A stretch of DNA of 64,000 nt from CAYZXL01 sp964482435 (GTDB lineage: Bacteria > Auribacterota > JABMQX01): NCBI GenBank assembly GCA_964482435.1, contig CAYZXL010000019.1, forward strand, positions 7,249 to 71,248. Reading direction: 5' to 3'. Numbering within the stretch: the stretch's first letter is position 1; each line of letters begins with the position of its first letter. The notes below the pieces were generated by a model. The model was not told the origin of the DNA. It saw only the letters and a list, made by a program, of their open reading frames with translations, and did not search any database. Both the position numbers and the translations under genes were made by a program. Below are positions 8,635-18,211 of this stretch, one piece after another.

Positions 8635-10124
8635 AAAAGCGATTCAGTCGTCACTTTCGAACACTCGTCGCGATAGTCCTGGTATGCGTCCTCGGCTCAT
8701 GCGCCGCACAGAACCTGCAACTGGACGTCAAGGAGCACATCTTCCCCAACGGGTTGAAGCTGCTGATTCTGGAGAGGCATCGTGCGCCGATCTTCTCCGC
8801 GTACATTTACTATCGCGTTGGCTCCGTGGAGGAGACGGCTGGCATCACGGGGATTTCTCACTTCATCGAGCACCTGATGTGGAAGGGCACGAGAATGCTC
8901 GGTGCTAAGGATTTCGCCGCAGAGGAGGAGCTGATGCGACAGGAAGACGAAGTGATGAGTCAGCTCGACGAGGAAATGCGGCGGAGGGATAAACGCCAGA
9001 AGGTCATCGAGGAACTGCAAAAGCGCTTCCGGGAGCTCGACGAGAAGCACAGAGGACTCGTCGTCAGCAACGAGATTGACAAAATATACGCCGAAAATGG
9101 CGCAACGTACGTCAATGCGTCAACTTCTCTCGACTGGACGAATTACTTCTTGAGCCTTCCGAGCAACCGGTTTGAGCTGTGGTGCGCCATCGAATCGGAC
9201 ATAATGCGGTGTCCGGTCTTCCGGGAGTTCTATCAAGAGAGGAGCGTCCTGCAGGAAGAGAGGAGGTTGAGTTGCGAGACGAACCCGGGCGGCGCGCTAT
9301 ACGAGCAGTTGATGGGAGCTGCGTACATTGCCCATCCGTACGGGAGGCTGGTAATCGGGGCGATGTCTGATATACAGAGCTATAGCCGGAGTGGGGTGCA
9401 GGATTACTATCGGCTGCATTACACACCGAACAGAGCGGTCGTCTGCATCGTCGGGGATGTTTACGCTGACAAGGCGATACCGATGATTGAGAAATATTTC
9501 GGGACCGTTCCTCGCCAGCCCGATCCGCCTCCGATGGTGACGGTGGAACCGGAACAGCGAGGCGAGAGAAGGGTTGCCGTGGAATTCGATGCGAACCCGG
9601 AGCTTGGCATCGCCTTTCACAAGGTGGCTATGACGCACCCGGACCAACCGGCCTTCGACGTTCTGGCGCAAATTCTTTCGTCGGGGAGGACTTCACGGCT
9701 TTACAGGAAGCTCGTCGAGGAGCTTCAGATTGCCGTGGAAGTCTGGTCAGGGGATGCCGAAAGCAAGTACCCGGGCCTGTACTATGTTTTCGCCACACCG
9801 AGAGCGCCCCACACGACCGAGGAAGTCGAGAAGGCCATTTATGCGGAGCTGGATCGGCTGAAGGAGGAGCCCGTCCCCGACCGGGAAATGGAGAAAGCCA
9901 AGAACCGCCTCGAGGCGGATTTCATCTCGGAACTCGAGTCGAACAACGGACTAGCGAGGAAGATCGGCCTGTACGATGTGCTTGATAATTGGCGCTCCAT
10001 CAACACCGCCCTCGACAAGTGGAAGACAGTCTCCGCCGATGACATCATGAGAATTGCCAGAAGCTACCTCACCAAAACCAACCGCACCGTCGCCTTTATC
10101 GAGAAACCAAGCGCTGGCAAATAG
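8631..10124 (+). CDS. M16-family zinc metallopeptidase lipoprotein
   Basis: A 497-residue protein. A signal peptide ends in a lipobox (VLGSCAA, Cys24), so it should be anchored to an envelope membrane facing the periplasm. The inverted zinc motif HxxEH is present (HFIEHLMWKGT, His77-Glu80-His81), with the downstream glutamate ligand probably in FYQERSVLQEERR. A charged coiled-coil insertion of about 65 residues (about 98-160) separates the two, as in one known M16 subgroup. The second, catalytically silent half follows (VVCIVGDVYADKAIPMIEKY). It is a single M16 pair, comparable to PqqF/YmxG-like peptidases. The start overlaps the glycosyltransferase stop, so the two are translationally coupled. 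Confidence 0.9.
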   Translation: MKKRFSRHFRTLVAIVLVCVLGSCAAQNLQLDVKEHIFPNGLKLLILERHRAPIFSAYIYYRVGSVEETAGITGISHFIEHLMWKGTRMLGAKDFAAEEELMRQEDEVMSQLDEEMRRRDKRQKVIEELQKRFRELDEKHRGLVVSNEIDKIYAENGATYVNASTSLDWTNYFLSLPSNRFELWCAIESDIMRCPVFREFYQERSVLQEERRLSCETNPGGALYEQLMGAAYIAHPYGRLVIGAMSDIQSYSRSGVQDYYRLHYTPNRAVVCIVGDVYADKAIPMIEKYFGTVPRQPDPPPMVTVEPEQRGERRVAVEFDANPELGIAFHKVAMTHPDQPAFDVLAQILSSGRTSRLYRKLVEELQIAVEVWSGDAESKYPGLYYVFATPRAPHTTEEVEKAIYAELDRLKEEPVPDREMEKAKNRLEADFISELESNNGLARKIGLYDVLDNWRSINTALDKWKTVSADDIMRIARSYLTKTNRTVAFIEKPSAGK

Positions 10125-10293
10125 AAGTGCGACCTGCGCGGGCTACCTCCTCCGCCCACACCTTGTTCATGCCGGACCCGCAAGAGGACATGTCCCCGAA
10201 CTGACATGCTTGTCCCAACGGGCTGGGACGGACAGAGCACGCTCACAGCTTTGCAGCGCGGGTTGGCCAGTGGATAGAAGCGACCGGCGACTG

Positions 10294-11052
10294 CTACAGG
10301 CGGACGGGAATGTGGCGGTCGTGGAGGTAATGCTTGGCCTGGGCGATGGAGTATTCGCCGTAGTGGAAGATAGATGCAGCGAGCGCTGCATCGGCTTTGC
10401 CAAGAGCGAAGGCTTCGTAGACGTGCTGGAGGTTTCCGGCTCCGCCGGAGGCGATGACGGGGACGCTTACGGCTTCGGAAATCGCGCGAGTCAAGTCGAG
10501 GTCGTACCCGTTTTTTGTTCCGTCGGCGTCCATGCTGGTGAGAAGAATTTCTCCGGCGCCAAGTCCCTCGGCTTCTTTCGCCCACTCGATGGCGTCGAGG
10601 TTTGTGGCCTTCCTTCCTCCGTAGGTATAGACAATCCATTTCCCTGAAGAGATGCGCTTGGCGTCAATGGCGACGACGATGCACTGGTTGCCGAACGCTC
10701 TAGAGGATTCGGTGACGAGGTGAGGGGTCTCGACTGCAGCGGTATTGAGGGAGACCTTGTCCGCACCGGACTTGAGGAGGAGCCTTATGTCCTCCAGGGT
10801 TCGGATTCCGCCGCCGACCGTCAGGGGAATGAAAACCTGCTCCGCGGTTTTTCGGACAACCTCAAGGATGGTGCGGCGTCGCTCGACGCTCGCGGTGATG
10901 TCAAGGAAGACGACCTCGTCGGCGCCCGCCCGGCTGTACGCTGCGGCAATCTCGACCGGGTCACCGGCGTCGCGGAGGTTGACGAAATTAACACCCTTGA
11001 CGACACGAGCATCCTTGACGTCGAGACAGGGAATAATCCTTTTAGCCAACAT
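10294..11052 (-). CDS. hisF: Imidazole glycerol phosphate synthase, cyclase subunit
   Basis: A 252-residue canonical HisF. It joins ammonia from HisH to PRFAR and yields imidazole glycerol phosphate plus AICAR for histidine and purine synthesis. The catalytic Asp11 (RIIPCLDVKDARVVKG) and Asp130 (VVAIDAKR) are present, as are the gate lysine (GADKVSLNTAAV), the gate glutamate (GAGEILLTS) and the phosphate-binding SGGAGNLQH. It overlaps the end of hisH by 11 bases, with a GGAGAA ribosome site inside hisH. It is the last gene of the carA-carB-hisH-hisF run. The AICAR it makes is the substrate of PurH, encoded at 25511. Confidence 0.95.
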   Translation of the reverse strand: MLAKRIIPCLDVKDARVVKGVNFVNLRDAGDPVEIAAAYSRAGADEVVFLDITASVERRRTILEVVRKTAEQVFIPLTVGGGIRTLEDIRLLLKSGADKVSLNTAAVETPHLVTESSRAFGNQCIVVAIDAKRISSGKWIVYTYGGRKATNLDAIEWAKEAEGLGAGEILLTSMDADGTKNGYDLDLTRAISEAVSVPVIASGGAGNLQHVYEAFALGKADAALAASIFHYGEYSIAQAKHYLHDRHIPVRL

Positions 11053-11728
11053 ACTTGACGAAATTCTCCAGGACTTTTAGCCCGAGGTCTCCGCTTTTTT
11101 CGGGGTGAAACTGGACGCCAAAGAGGTTGTCTCTGGCGACGGCGGAGGCGAACTCGACGCCGTATTCCGTTGTTGCGGCGACGATGCTTTTATCGTCGGG
11201 CACTACGTAATACGAGTGCACGAAATAGAAGAATGACTCGTCCGGGATGCCGTTGAAGAGATGGGCTGCCGAGGACCGCCTCACAGGTCTGATGGTGTTC
11301 CAACCCATGTGGGGGATTTTGAGGTCGCCGACGAATTTCACGACCCTGCCACTGATGGCGTTCAGCCCATCGTGCAGCCCGTGTTCTTCGCTCACTGTGA
11401 AGAGCAACTGCAATCCCAGACAGATTCCGAGGAGGGGCTTCCCGTCGGCGATTCGCTGGTTGACTGCCGGGATGAGCCCCAGAGACTGAAGGTTTTCCAT
11501 GCCAGCGGAGAACGCCCCGACGCCGGGAAGGACAACCCCCTTCGCAGAGACTACCCTTTCGGGATCGCTGGAAAGCTCTGCTTTCGCGCCGACAGCCTCC
11601 AGGGCTTTCGTTACGCTTCGGAGATTGCCCAGTCCGTAATCAATGACGACGATCTCGGGTTTATCAGCCGCGCGAACGGCGGGATTCGCTGGGTTCCTCA
11701 AGATGCCCGGTTGTCTCGGTTCAGTCAT
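11042..11728 (-). CDS. hisH: Imidazole glycerol phosphate synthase, glutaminase subunit
   Basis: A 228-residue class I glutamine amidotransferase. It has the oxyanion strand VVLPGVGAF, the nucleophile Cys103 in GICLGLQLL, and the catalytic His-Glu pair in VQFHPEKSG near residue 208. HisH releases ammonia from glutamine and feeds it to HisF. About 24 residues of extra N-terminus precede the usual start (EIVVIDYGLGN). No ribosome site is seen before the annotated ATG, so a slightly later start is possible. It lies 42 bases after the carB fragment and overlaps hisF. Confidence 0.94.
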   Translation of the reverse strand: MTEPRQPGILRNPANPAVRAADKPEIVVIDYGLGNLRSVTKALEAVGAKAELSSDPERVVSAKGVVLPGVGAFSAGMENLQSLGLIPAVNQRIADGKPLLGICLGLQLLFTVSEEHGLHDGLNAISGRVVKFVGDLKIPHMGWNTIRPVRRSSAAHLFNGIPDESFFYFVHSYYVVPDDKSIVAATTEYGVEFASAVARDNLFGVQFHPEKSGDLGLKVLENFVKYVG

Positions 11729-11770
11729 ATTCGTGAAGGTTTGCGACAGCTTGACGTCAAAATCGGCGCG

Positions 11771-13444
11771 TCAGCGCCTTCTATCCATGATTTCGTTTTC
11801 AGTTTCGTAAGTGGAGTAGAAATATGGTGTGTAAGCTTCGAACTCAGCAGCGCAGGTGTCCACGAGCTTGTATGCGGGGATGACTCCTCTCTCCCGTCGA
11901 AACTTGAAGACAGAGACCTCGTCGGTTCCCAGAAGTCTCGCCAGCTGGATGTCCGAGAAACCATACTCCTTGGCTCTTCTCAGAAGCTCTGACGGTATGG
12001 TTTGCCAGCCTCGTTCCCGATAGTCGCGAATCTCCCTTTCAAGCTTGACAATATGCTTGATGTTGTGCAGAAACCATCTATCAATGCGAGTAAGCTCGTG
12101 GATTTCCTCGACGCTTAGTCCCTTCTGGAGCGCGTGCTTGATGTAAAAAACTCGCTCGGCGTTGGGCGTTCTGAGCCTCTCTCGCAGCCTTTCCAGAGGC
12201 ACGTCCCGTCTCAAATCATCGAGGCCACCGGCGCCGGTCTCGAGGGAACGCAGCCCCTTCTGAAGTGCCTCCTTGAAGGTTCTGCCGATGGCCATGGCTT
12301 CCCCGACGGATTTCATCGAGGTGGTTAGAGTCGCATCCGCTTCGGGGAACTTCTCAAAGGCAAAACGCGGAATCTTCACCACGCAGTAGTCTATGGTCGG
12401 CTCAAAACAAGCAGGGGTCTCTTTTGTGATGTCGTTGGGGATCTCGTCGAGGGTGTAGCCGACCGCGAGCTTCGCAGCGATTTTTGCGATGGGGAAGCCC
12501 GTCGCCTTGGAGGCAAGAGCGGAACTTCGGGAGACGCGAGGGTTCATCTCGATAATGACCATCCGCCCGTCCTCGGGATTGATGGCGAACTGAATGTTAG
12601 AGCCGCCGGTTTCAACGCCGATTTCCCGGATGCAGGCGATGGCGCCGTCGCGCATTCGCTGGTATTCCTTGTCAGTGAGCGTCTGGGCGGGGGCGACGGT
12701 TATGCTATCGCCGGTGTGAATTCCCATGGGGTCGAAGTTCTCGATGGAGCAGATGATGACGACGTTGTCCTTGAGGTCCCGCATCACTTCCAGCTCGTAT
12801 TCTTTCCAACCGATGACGGATTCCTCGATGAGAATCTGGCGGATCATGCTCAGCTCCAGGCCGCGGAAGGCGAGCTCTTCGAACTCCTCGACGTTGTAGG
12901 CAATGCCGCCACCAGTGCCGCCGAGGGTGAACGCCGGGCGGATGACGACCGGGAAGCCGATTTCCCTGGCAACCTGGCGTGCTTCCTCCATCGAGTGCGC
13001 CTCGGCGCTTCGCGGCACCCCCAGGTTGATCCGCTCCATAGCTTCCTTGAAAAGTACACGGTCTTCGGCTTTTCGAATAGCTTCGATGCGAGCTCCGATG
13101 GTCTCTACGCCGTATTTCTCGAGCACCCCCTTATCGGCGAGAGCAACTGCGATGTTCAGGGCGGTCTGCCCACCGAGAGTGGGCAATAGAACATCGGGTT
13201 TTTCCCTTTCGATGACGCGCTCGACGACCTCCGGGGTGATTGGTTCAATGTACGTGCGGTCCGCCATGACGGGGTCGGTCATGATGGTTGCTGGATTGGA
13301 ATTGACGAGGATGACCTGAAAACCCTCCTGCTTGAGAACCTTGCAGGCCTGTGTGCCGGAATAGTCAAATTCGCACGCCTGGCTAATGATTATGGGGCCA
13401 GAGCCGATGATGAGAATTTTGTTTATGTCATCCCTTCGCGGCAC
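11771..13444 (-). CDS. carB: Carbamoyl phosphate synthase large chain, N-terminal half only (split CarB)
   Basis: A 557-residue protein matching the first half of CarB (full length near 1,070). It has the N-terminal GSGPIIISQACEFDYSGTQA, the ATP-grasp carboxyphosphate domain (GGTGGGIAYN, then FAINPEDGRMVIIEMNPRVS with metal-binding Glu/Asn) and the helical oligomerisation domain (FKEALQKGLRSLETG onward). The chain ends cleanly in YSTYETENE just where the linker to the second ATP-grasp half starts, followed by a stop. The GTG start has a GGAGGAA site and overlaps carA by 17 bases. The C-terminal half, which phosphorylates carbamate, is not in the window. Aquifex and some methanogens have CarB split at this junction, so it may be a functional two-gene enzyme. 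Confidence 0.9.
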   Translation of the reverse strand: MPRRDDINKILIIGSGPIIISQACEFDYSGTQACKVLKQEGFQVILVNSNPATIMTDPVMADRTYIEPITPEVVERVIEREKPDVLLPTLGGQTALNIAVALADKGVLEKYGVETIGARIEAIRKAEDRVLFKEAMERINLGVPRSAEAHSMEEARQVAREIGFPVVIRPAFTLGGTGGGIAYNVEEFEELAFRGLELSMIRQILIEESVIGWKEYELEVMRDLKDNVVIICSIENFDPMGIHTGDSITVAPAQTLTDKEYQRMRDGAIACIREIGVETGGSNIQFAINPEDGRMVIIEMNPRVSRSSALASKATGFPIAKIAAKLAVGYTLDEIPNDITKETPACFEPTIDYCVVKIPRFAFEKFPEADATLTTSMKSVGEAMAIGRTFKEALQKGLRSLETGAGGLDDLRRDVPLERLRERLRTPNAERVFYIKHALQKGLSVEEIHELTRIDRWFLHNIKHIVKLEREIRDYRERGWQTIPSELLRRAKEYGFSDIQLARLLGTDEVSVFKFRRERGVIPAYKLVDTCAAEFEAYTPYFYSTYETENEIMDRRR

Positions 13445-14528
13445 GGCGTTCCTCCAGCGTCTTTATGAAGTCGTCGAAGAGGTAACCGGCATCGTGCGGT
13501 CCTGCCGACGCTTCCGGATGAAATTGCACGGAAAATATCGGGAGCTTTCTATGCCGCATCCCCTCGAGTGTCCGGTCGTTGAGGTTGACGTGCGTTATCT
13601 CGACCTCGTCTGAGCGAAGGGTACTGGCGTCAACGCAGAAGCCGTGATTCTGGACTGTAATGCAAATCCGCCCGTTTCTCAAATCCTTGACCGGGTGATT
13701 GGCGCCGCGATGCCCGAATTTCAATTTATACGTCTTTCCCCCGAAAGCCAGCCCAAGCATTTGGTGGCCGAGGCAAATCCCGAAAATGGGCATCCTGTCG
13801 AGGAGGACCTGCACCGTCTCTACCACGTAGGGAACTCCGGCCGGGTCCCCGGGTCCGTTCGAGAGAACAAGCCCGTCGGGCCTCATCTCGAGAATCTGTT
13901 CCGCATTTGCGTCCGCCGGCATGACGATGACACGGCAGCCGCGCGATGCGAGGTTTCGGAGAATGTTGTACTTGACGCCGCAATCGAGGACGACGACGGA
14001 GTATTTGCCGGTTTCGCTCCAGAGCCACGGTTTCGGACAGGCGACTTCTTTGACGAGGTCCCGTCCAATGAACCCGGGGGACTCTCTGGCTTTTGTAACG
14101 AGACTGTCATCGTCGAGGTCTTCGGTGGAAATCACGGCTTTCATTACGCCGGCAACTCTGAGATGCTTGGTGAGGGCCCTGGTGTCAATTCCCTGGATTG
14201 CGATGACACGGTTTTCCCTCAGGTAAGCGTCGAGGGTTTTCTCGGCTCGCCAGTTGCTCGCGATTTCGCTGCATTCCTTGACGGCGAAGCCCTCGACGAA
14301 GGGCCTTGCAGACTCGACATCTTCGGAATTGACGCCGTAATTTCCTATCAGGGGATAGGTCATGGTCACGATCTGCCCCTTGTAGGAGGGGTCGGTGAGG
14401 ATTTCCTGATAGCCAGTCATGCTCGTGTTGAAAACGGCTTCCCCGAAGGTCTCGCCTGTGGCGCCGATGGAGAACCCGCGCAGGACTGTCCCGTCCTCAA
14501 GCGCTATTTTGGCTTCGATTTTCTGCAT
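13428..14528 (-). CDS. carA: Carbamoyl phosphate synthase small chain (glutaminase)
   Basis: A 366-residue CarA, the glutamine-hydrolysing subunit that supplies ammonia for carbamoyl phosphate (arginine and pyrimidine synthesis). The N-terminal domain begins KIALEDGTVLRGFSIGATGE. The amidotransferase domain has GLVLSNGPGDP, nucleophile Cys252 in FGICLGHQML, and the His-Glu pair in VQFHPEA near residue 338. The frame opens 25 codons earlier, but family similarity begins at the ATG at 14528. It overlaps carB by 17 bases and is the first gene of a carA-carB-hisH-hisF operon. Confidence 0.95.
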   Translation of the reverse strand: MQKIEAKIALEDGTVLRGFSIGATGETFGEAVFNTSMTGYQEILTDPSYKGQIVTMTYPLIGNYGVNSEDVESARPFVEGFAVKECSEIASNWRAEKTLDAYLRENRVIAIQGIDTRALTKHLRVAGVMKAVISTEDLDDDSLVTKARESPGFIGRDLVKEVACPKPWLWSETGKYSVVVLDCGVKYNILRNLASRGCRVIVMPADANAEQILEMRPDGLVLSNGPGDPAGVPYVVETVQVLLDRMPIFGICLGHQMLGLAFGGKTYKLKFGHRGANHPVKDLRNGRICITVQNHGFCVDASTLRSDEVEITHVNLNDRTLEGMRHRKLPIFSVQFHPEASAGPHDAGYLFDDFIKTLEERRAAKG

Positions 14529-14987
14529 TTTTCGCTCTGCCGTTGAGACCTGAAACCCGTGCAACGCCGGGCGCGGGTAAGGGCGCGAGCGCCTCCTTTG
14601 CAAGCAGGCTTCGCCTCTGGCAACTGCCCCGGCGCACAGAAATACTCCAAAAGTTCAACTCGGTTTTTAGGCGCGACGTTCCTGAGAAGTGAATTCGGCT
14701 ACCCCCGCCGACCGGTGTGGAAAGATAACACTGCGGCAGGAACTCGTCAATCGAAATTGTTTTCGTCTTGTCACGGCTCAGTTATGGGAGAAATTCACCG
14801 AAGGAACACAGACGGAACCTGCGTATCGCTTTGAGCTTGTGCGTCCCGGCTTCCGACGGGATCAGAGCGCGAGGGCAAAGGCCTCCTGGGAGGATTTTCG
14901 TTCTCACGCCAGGACAGAACGGACGACAAGCGGAGTGCGGGCGCCGGGAAAAACGTTGGGAGTATGCGGTGAGCGCGGAGATCGAGT
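14529..14987. other. Intergenic region between carA and the CvpA gene
   Basis: The gap holds the candidate car promoter described at 14722-14750 and a leader of roughly 190 bases before carA. No reading frame in it resembles a protein, and no riboswitch consensus was recognised. Confidence 0.4.
14722..14750 (-). promoter_or_regulatory. Candidate sigma-70 promoter of the car-his operon
   Basis: On the minus strand TTGACG (complement of 14745-14750) is separated by 17 bases from TATCTT (complement of 14722-14727). It would give a leader of about 190 bases before carA. Confidence 0.35.
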
Positions 14988-15581
14988 TTATTTATTCTTT
15001 TCCCCTTTTTTCTCGAAGGAGCTGAGAGCCTCCTCGTATTGGCTCTCGCCCTTCAAGACCCGCTTCGCGGAGAGGGGAGACATCTGGGCGGTGAAAATCT
15101 CATCCACAGTGGGGCTTACTTTCCTCACTTCATTGAAAAAGGCCGCTCCAATGCGGGAATCCTTGCCAATTTTCTCGTTGATGATTGGATTTGCTATGAG
15201 AACCAGGACAATCAGGCACAGGGCCATGAACACGCCTCCTCGGAGGGCCCCAACGACGATTCCACCAATCGCGTCGAGGGCGGGCGGCACCCTTTTGGTC
15301 AGGAGCTTCGAAAAGAAGCCCTGAACGAAATAGGCCACAAGCGAAATGACAAAACATATCCCGACGTATGCCACTAACGCCGAGTAAGTGGATGGCAAAG
15401 GAACAAGTGGCTTCAGCGGCTTGCTGAGAAGCTCGCCGAAGAAGATGCACAGCAACAAGACAGACGCGAAACCCACAAGCCCGAGGAGGCTGGTCATCAA
15501 CCCCCTGCGGTATCCCTCGTAAAGAGAACCGAAAATGACTACTGCTATGGTGCTATCAACGAGAACTTCAGCCATTGCCAT
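14988..15581 (-). CDS. CvpA family membrane protein
   Basis: A 197-residue protein with four hydrophobic segments. These include TIAVVIFGSLYEGYRRGLMT (the CvpA hallmark of a first helix followed by GYRRGL), GLVGFASVLLLCIFFGELL, VAYVGICFVISLVAYFVQGF and GVFMALCLIVLVLIANPII. The central KRVPPALDAIGGIVVGALRG is also family-typical. CvpA was named for colicin V production. Homologues are inner-membrane proteins linked to envelope stress and bile tolerance, with no defined biochemical activity. The C-terminus is soluble and charged. The start at 15581 (MAMAEVL) has an AAAGGGG site. Confidence 0.85.
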   Translation of the reverse strand: MAMAEVLVDSTIAVVIFGSLYEGYRRGLMTSLLGLVGFASVLLLCIFFGELLSKPLKPLVPLPSTYSALVAYVGICFVISLVAYFVQGFFSKLLTKRVPPALDAIGGIVVGALRGGVFMALCLIVLVLIANPIINEKIGKDSRIGAAFFNEVRKVSPTVDEIFTAQMSPLSAKRVLKGESQYEEALSSFEKKGEKNK

Positions 15582-16668
15582 CGTGCCCCTTTGATGTTTT
15601 GCGCAAAATCCCGCTTGTGGGGAATTCTGCCCACCCGTTCGTACACTATTCTCACCCGCCGGTCTGCCAAGTATCGCAAGCCTCACACCGCAGGTTGCCA
15701 ATTTTGCCCGCTTACATCCTGGCCCTGCCCCTTGTGCGGCAGACGACATGTGCGGAAAAAGGCCCACTTTCGAATCTGCGAGATTTCCTGCGGCCCTGCT
15801 AAAGCAAGCTTTGTTCCAACGCGGAGTCCCCAGCCCAACAGTTGAGACACGGCGTGGCTCGAGTTGCTCGGGCAGGAGGTATCGCTGACGCTGACAACCC
15901 TTGCGGCTGAATGCGCAAGCGGTAAAAGGTCGGAGACGAAGCGGCCGAGCCGCCCTGCGAGACTTGACCCGACGTTCAGACGGCGCCGCGAAACCTCCGA
16001 ATTTCGGTCGCCTGCAATTCGGAATCAGATACACGAAGTGCGTAGCGAGGGCTTGGCGTGTACGAAAGAGGGCTGACAGCCGGTCTCTTCTTGCGCTACC
16101 CCCACAGCACGCAGTCGAAGCCGCAGTTAGCGCCCAGACCAGTGTTCCGTTGGTTGTGGTGAAAAAGCCGAGCAAGTAAGCTTTCAGCCATGAGCAGGCA
16201 TGGGGCCTGGTGACAGTCCCCAACACCGTGCACACCACAGCATGGCATCCCGCCCTGCGTTCCGCGGGTGACATTGAGTCGCAGCCGTGAAAGGGCGAAA
16301 TACGCCCACTGAAGCGCAACCACACGTCCTTGACGGGGCGGATTGTGGAGCTTTTGGGAATTTGGTACGATGCAAAAAGCGGTCGGCGAGGAAGGCTGGA
16401 ACGGAGGGGTTCAGCGCCGGAACCGTCGGGTTTGGGCGGCCCCGTTCGAGATTCTTCAAGAACGACGGTTCTGAAGGGCGCTCGGACGCAATAAGCCCGC
16501 GCGCGGGCTTAGGATATGACGAAGGAGGTGCGGAAAATCGTCGGGCCCTGAGCTCCAGCTATGGCGCAGTTGAGCCGTCCGGGCGATTGCTGCCAAAAGG
16601 TGGTTTTCCTTTTCGTTTGAGGCGCCCGCCATGAGGCGAGACAAGGTGGTGGAAGGGAATCTCCGACC
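15582..16668. other. Long non-coding stretch (about 1.1 kb)
   Basis: No frame here looks like a protein. The region holds a perfect 18-base palindrome, AAGCCCGCGCGCGGGCTT (16493-16510), without a T-run. A phrase at about 16205-16225 (GGTGACAGTCCCCAACACC) looks like a dispersed intergenic repeat. The last 300 bases before the exporter gene contain several short inverted repeats and could be a structured leader, but no known riboswitch or RNA family was recognised. Confidence 0.4.
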
Positions 16669-17691
16669 ATGCTGAAGGTTTTGACCGAGACAATCAGGAG
16701 CACGTTCAGCATAAGCGTTTTCGTCTTCGTGATGATGCTTCTGGTTGACTATGTGAACGTGCTGACGAAAGGGAGCTTTTCGGCGGTCGTGAAAAAAGGG
16801 CGATTCCGTCAGTACGTTCTGGCGTCATTCTTAGGTGTGATGCCAGGTTGTCTGGGCGGGTTCATGAACGTATCGTTTTATGCTCACGGGGTGATCTCCT
16901 TTGGCGCCATGTTTGCGTCCATGGTCTCGGATTGCGGCGATGAAGAGTTCGTCATGCTTGCCTCATTCCCTGGTCGTGCGCTTCTCCTTTTCGGCATTCT
17001 TTTCTTGATGGGTGTGGTCTTCGGATGGCTTGCCGATGCGATCGCTCCGTTGATGGGCCCGCGCTATGGCAAAGGATGCAAGCTGGGCGTTGTCCATGAC
17101 GAGGACGAATGCTATTGCTTCGACAGAGCACAGATTTGGCGGCAGCTAAAACGCGTGAGCACGGAAAGGGCGCTTCTTGTCATCGCCTTCGGGGGTGCGA
17201 TTTTCGCGGGCGCGGGCGGACTGCTTGAGGGGGGCTGGGAGAAAATTACGATTATCATCCTCGCAGCAGGCGGAGTCGCCATCGTGGGGACAGCGCCTGA
17301 CCATTACCTGAAAACGCACATCGTGGCTCACATAGTCAGACGGCACCTCGTCAGAATTATGCTATGGACGTTCCTCACCCTTCTTGTGATCGGCATCGGG
17401 CTGAAGTACTGGGACTTCGAATCTTTTGTCAGGAAGCATGAGGTGCTGGTGTTTCTCCTTGCGGGGCTCATTGGGCTTATTCCGGAGTCGGGCCCGCATC
17501 TGATTTTCGTGAACATGTTCGCGAAGGGGGTCATTCCCTTTTCAGTGCTCTTGACCAACTCTATCATTCAGGATGGTCACACCCTTCTTCCCCTCCTCTC
17601 TTGCTCGGTCAGGGACGCACTGACCGTCAAAGGCATGAAGCTGATCATCGGGCTTGCGGCAGGCATCGCGGTTCACGCGCTTGGCTGGTGA
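16669..17691 (+). CDS. 10-TM heavy-metal/arsenic exporter family protein (ArsP_2, DUF2899-like)
   Basis: A 340-residue integral membrane protein with about ten predicted helices, starting TFSISVFVFVMMLLVDYVNV. The repeated glycine-proline segments LGVMPGCLGGFMNVSFYAHG (first half) and LIGLIPESGPHLIFVNMFA (second half) mark the inverted-repeat exporter family described as putative 10TM heavy-metal exporters. A cytoplasmic-looking loop between the halves is rich in possible ligands (GCKLGVVHDEDECYCFD, about residues 141-157), which suggests metal sensing or capture. Arsenic, manganese or other metals are possible. The substrate is inference only. No neighbouring arsR or ars gene is present. Confidence 0.75.
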   Translation: MLKVLTETIRSTFSISVFVFVMMLLVDYVNVLTKGSFSAVVKKGRFRQYVLASFLGVMPGCLGGFMNVSFYAHGVISFGAMFASMVSDCGDEEFVMLASFPGRALLLFGILFLMGVVFGWLADAIAPLMGPRYGKGCKLGVVHDEDECYCFDRAQIWRQLKRVSTERALLVIAFGGAIFAGAGGLLEGGWEKITIIILAAGGVAIVGTAPDHYLKTHIVAHIVRRHLVRIMLWTFLTLLVIGIGLKYWDFESFVRKHEVLVFLLAGLIGLIPESGPHLIFVNMFAKGVIPFSVLLTNSIIQDGHTLLPLLSCSVRDALTVKGMKLIIGLAAGIAVHALGW

Positions 17692-18211
17692 GGCGCAACC
17701 GCGGAGAGACGTAATGGCTCAGTTATTGGTCGAATTGTGCGCGCGGCTCAACACCCTGGCAGAAATGCCAACCCCGCCGAAGGCGGGGCGGAACGCGGCG
17801 CGGGATGCCACGCCGCGGCGTGCTCGGCGCTGAGGTTTCTCCACGCGCTTCTGCCCACCGATGGTTGAGGCGTCAGATTCTGGCCAGACTTTTCCTTTAC
17901 AAAAGCGGCGGAGAAAGTAAAATTGCGGCACGCTGGTTACAGAGAAATCAGTGGAGGCCCGGAGAAGGGGCGGATTACAGGACTGTATGCTGGTCCGCCG
18001 CTCCAAAGGCCGGAGAGGTGAGGCTGAATTAAGGCGCGGGCCTTCACGTCTTTTCCGTCCTTGGGCGCGGGAACCAGCCCTTCGGGCGCCACAAACGTAT
18101 CTCTAATGAACGAAGTCCGTCTGCCTGCAAACACTGACAGAGAAACGCAAGGCATCCCTGTGCAGGTCTGTCTGCCAAGAAACGAACCCGTCTGACTCGG
18201 AGGTGGAGACG
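17692..18211. other. Intergenic region before the fumarate reductase genes
   Basis: A gap of 520 bases. It holds a GC-rich hairpin CCCCGCC-GAA-GGCGGGG (17772-17788) and a nearby 14-base palindrome CACGCCGCGGCGTG (about 17809-17822). These may end transcription from the exporter gene, although no T-run follows. No gene or clear promoter was seen. Confidence 0.4.

Noticed and set aside
16493..16510. 18-base GC palindrome as an attachment or origin site
   Set aside because: No integrase, DnaA boxes or direct repeats nearby. It is probably a hairpin or chance in GC-rich DNA.
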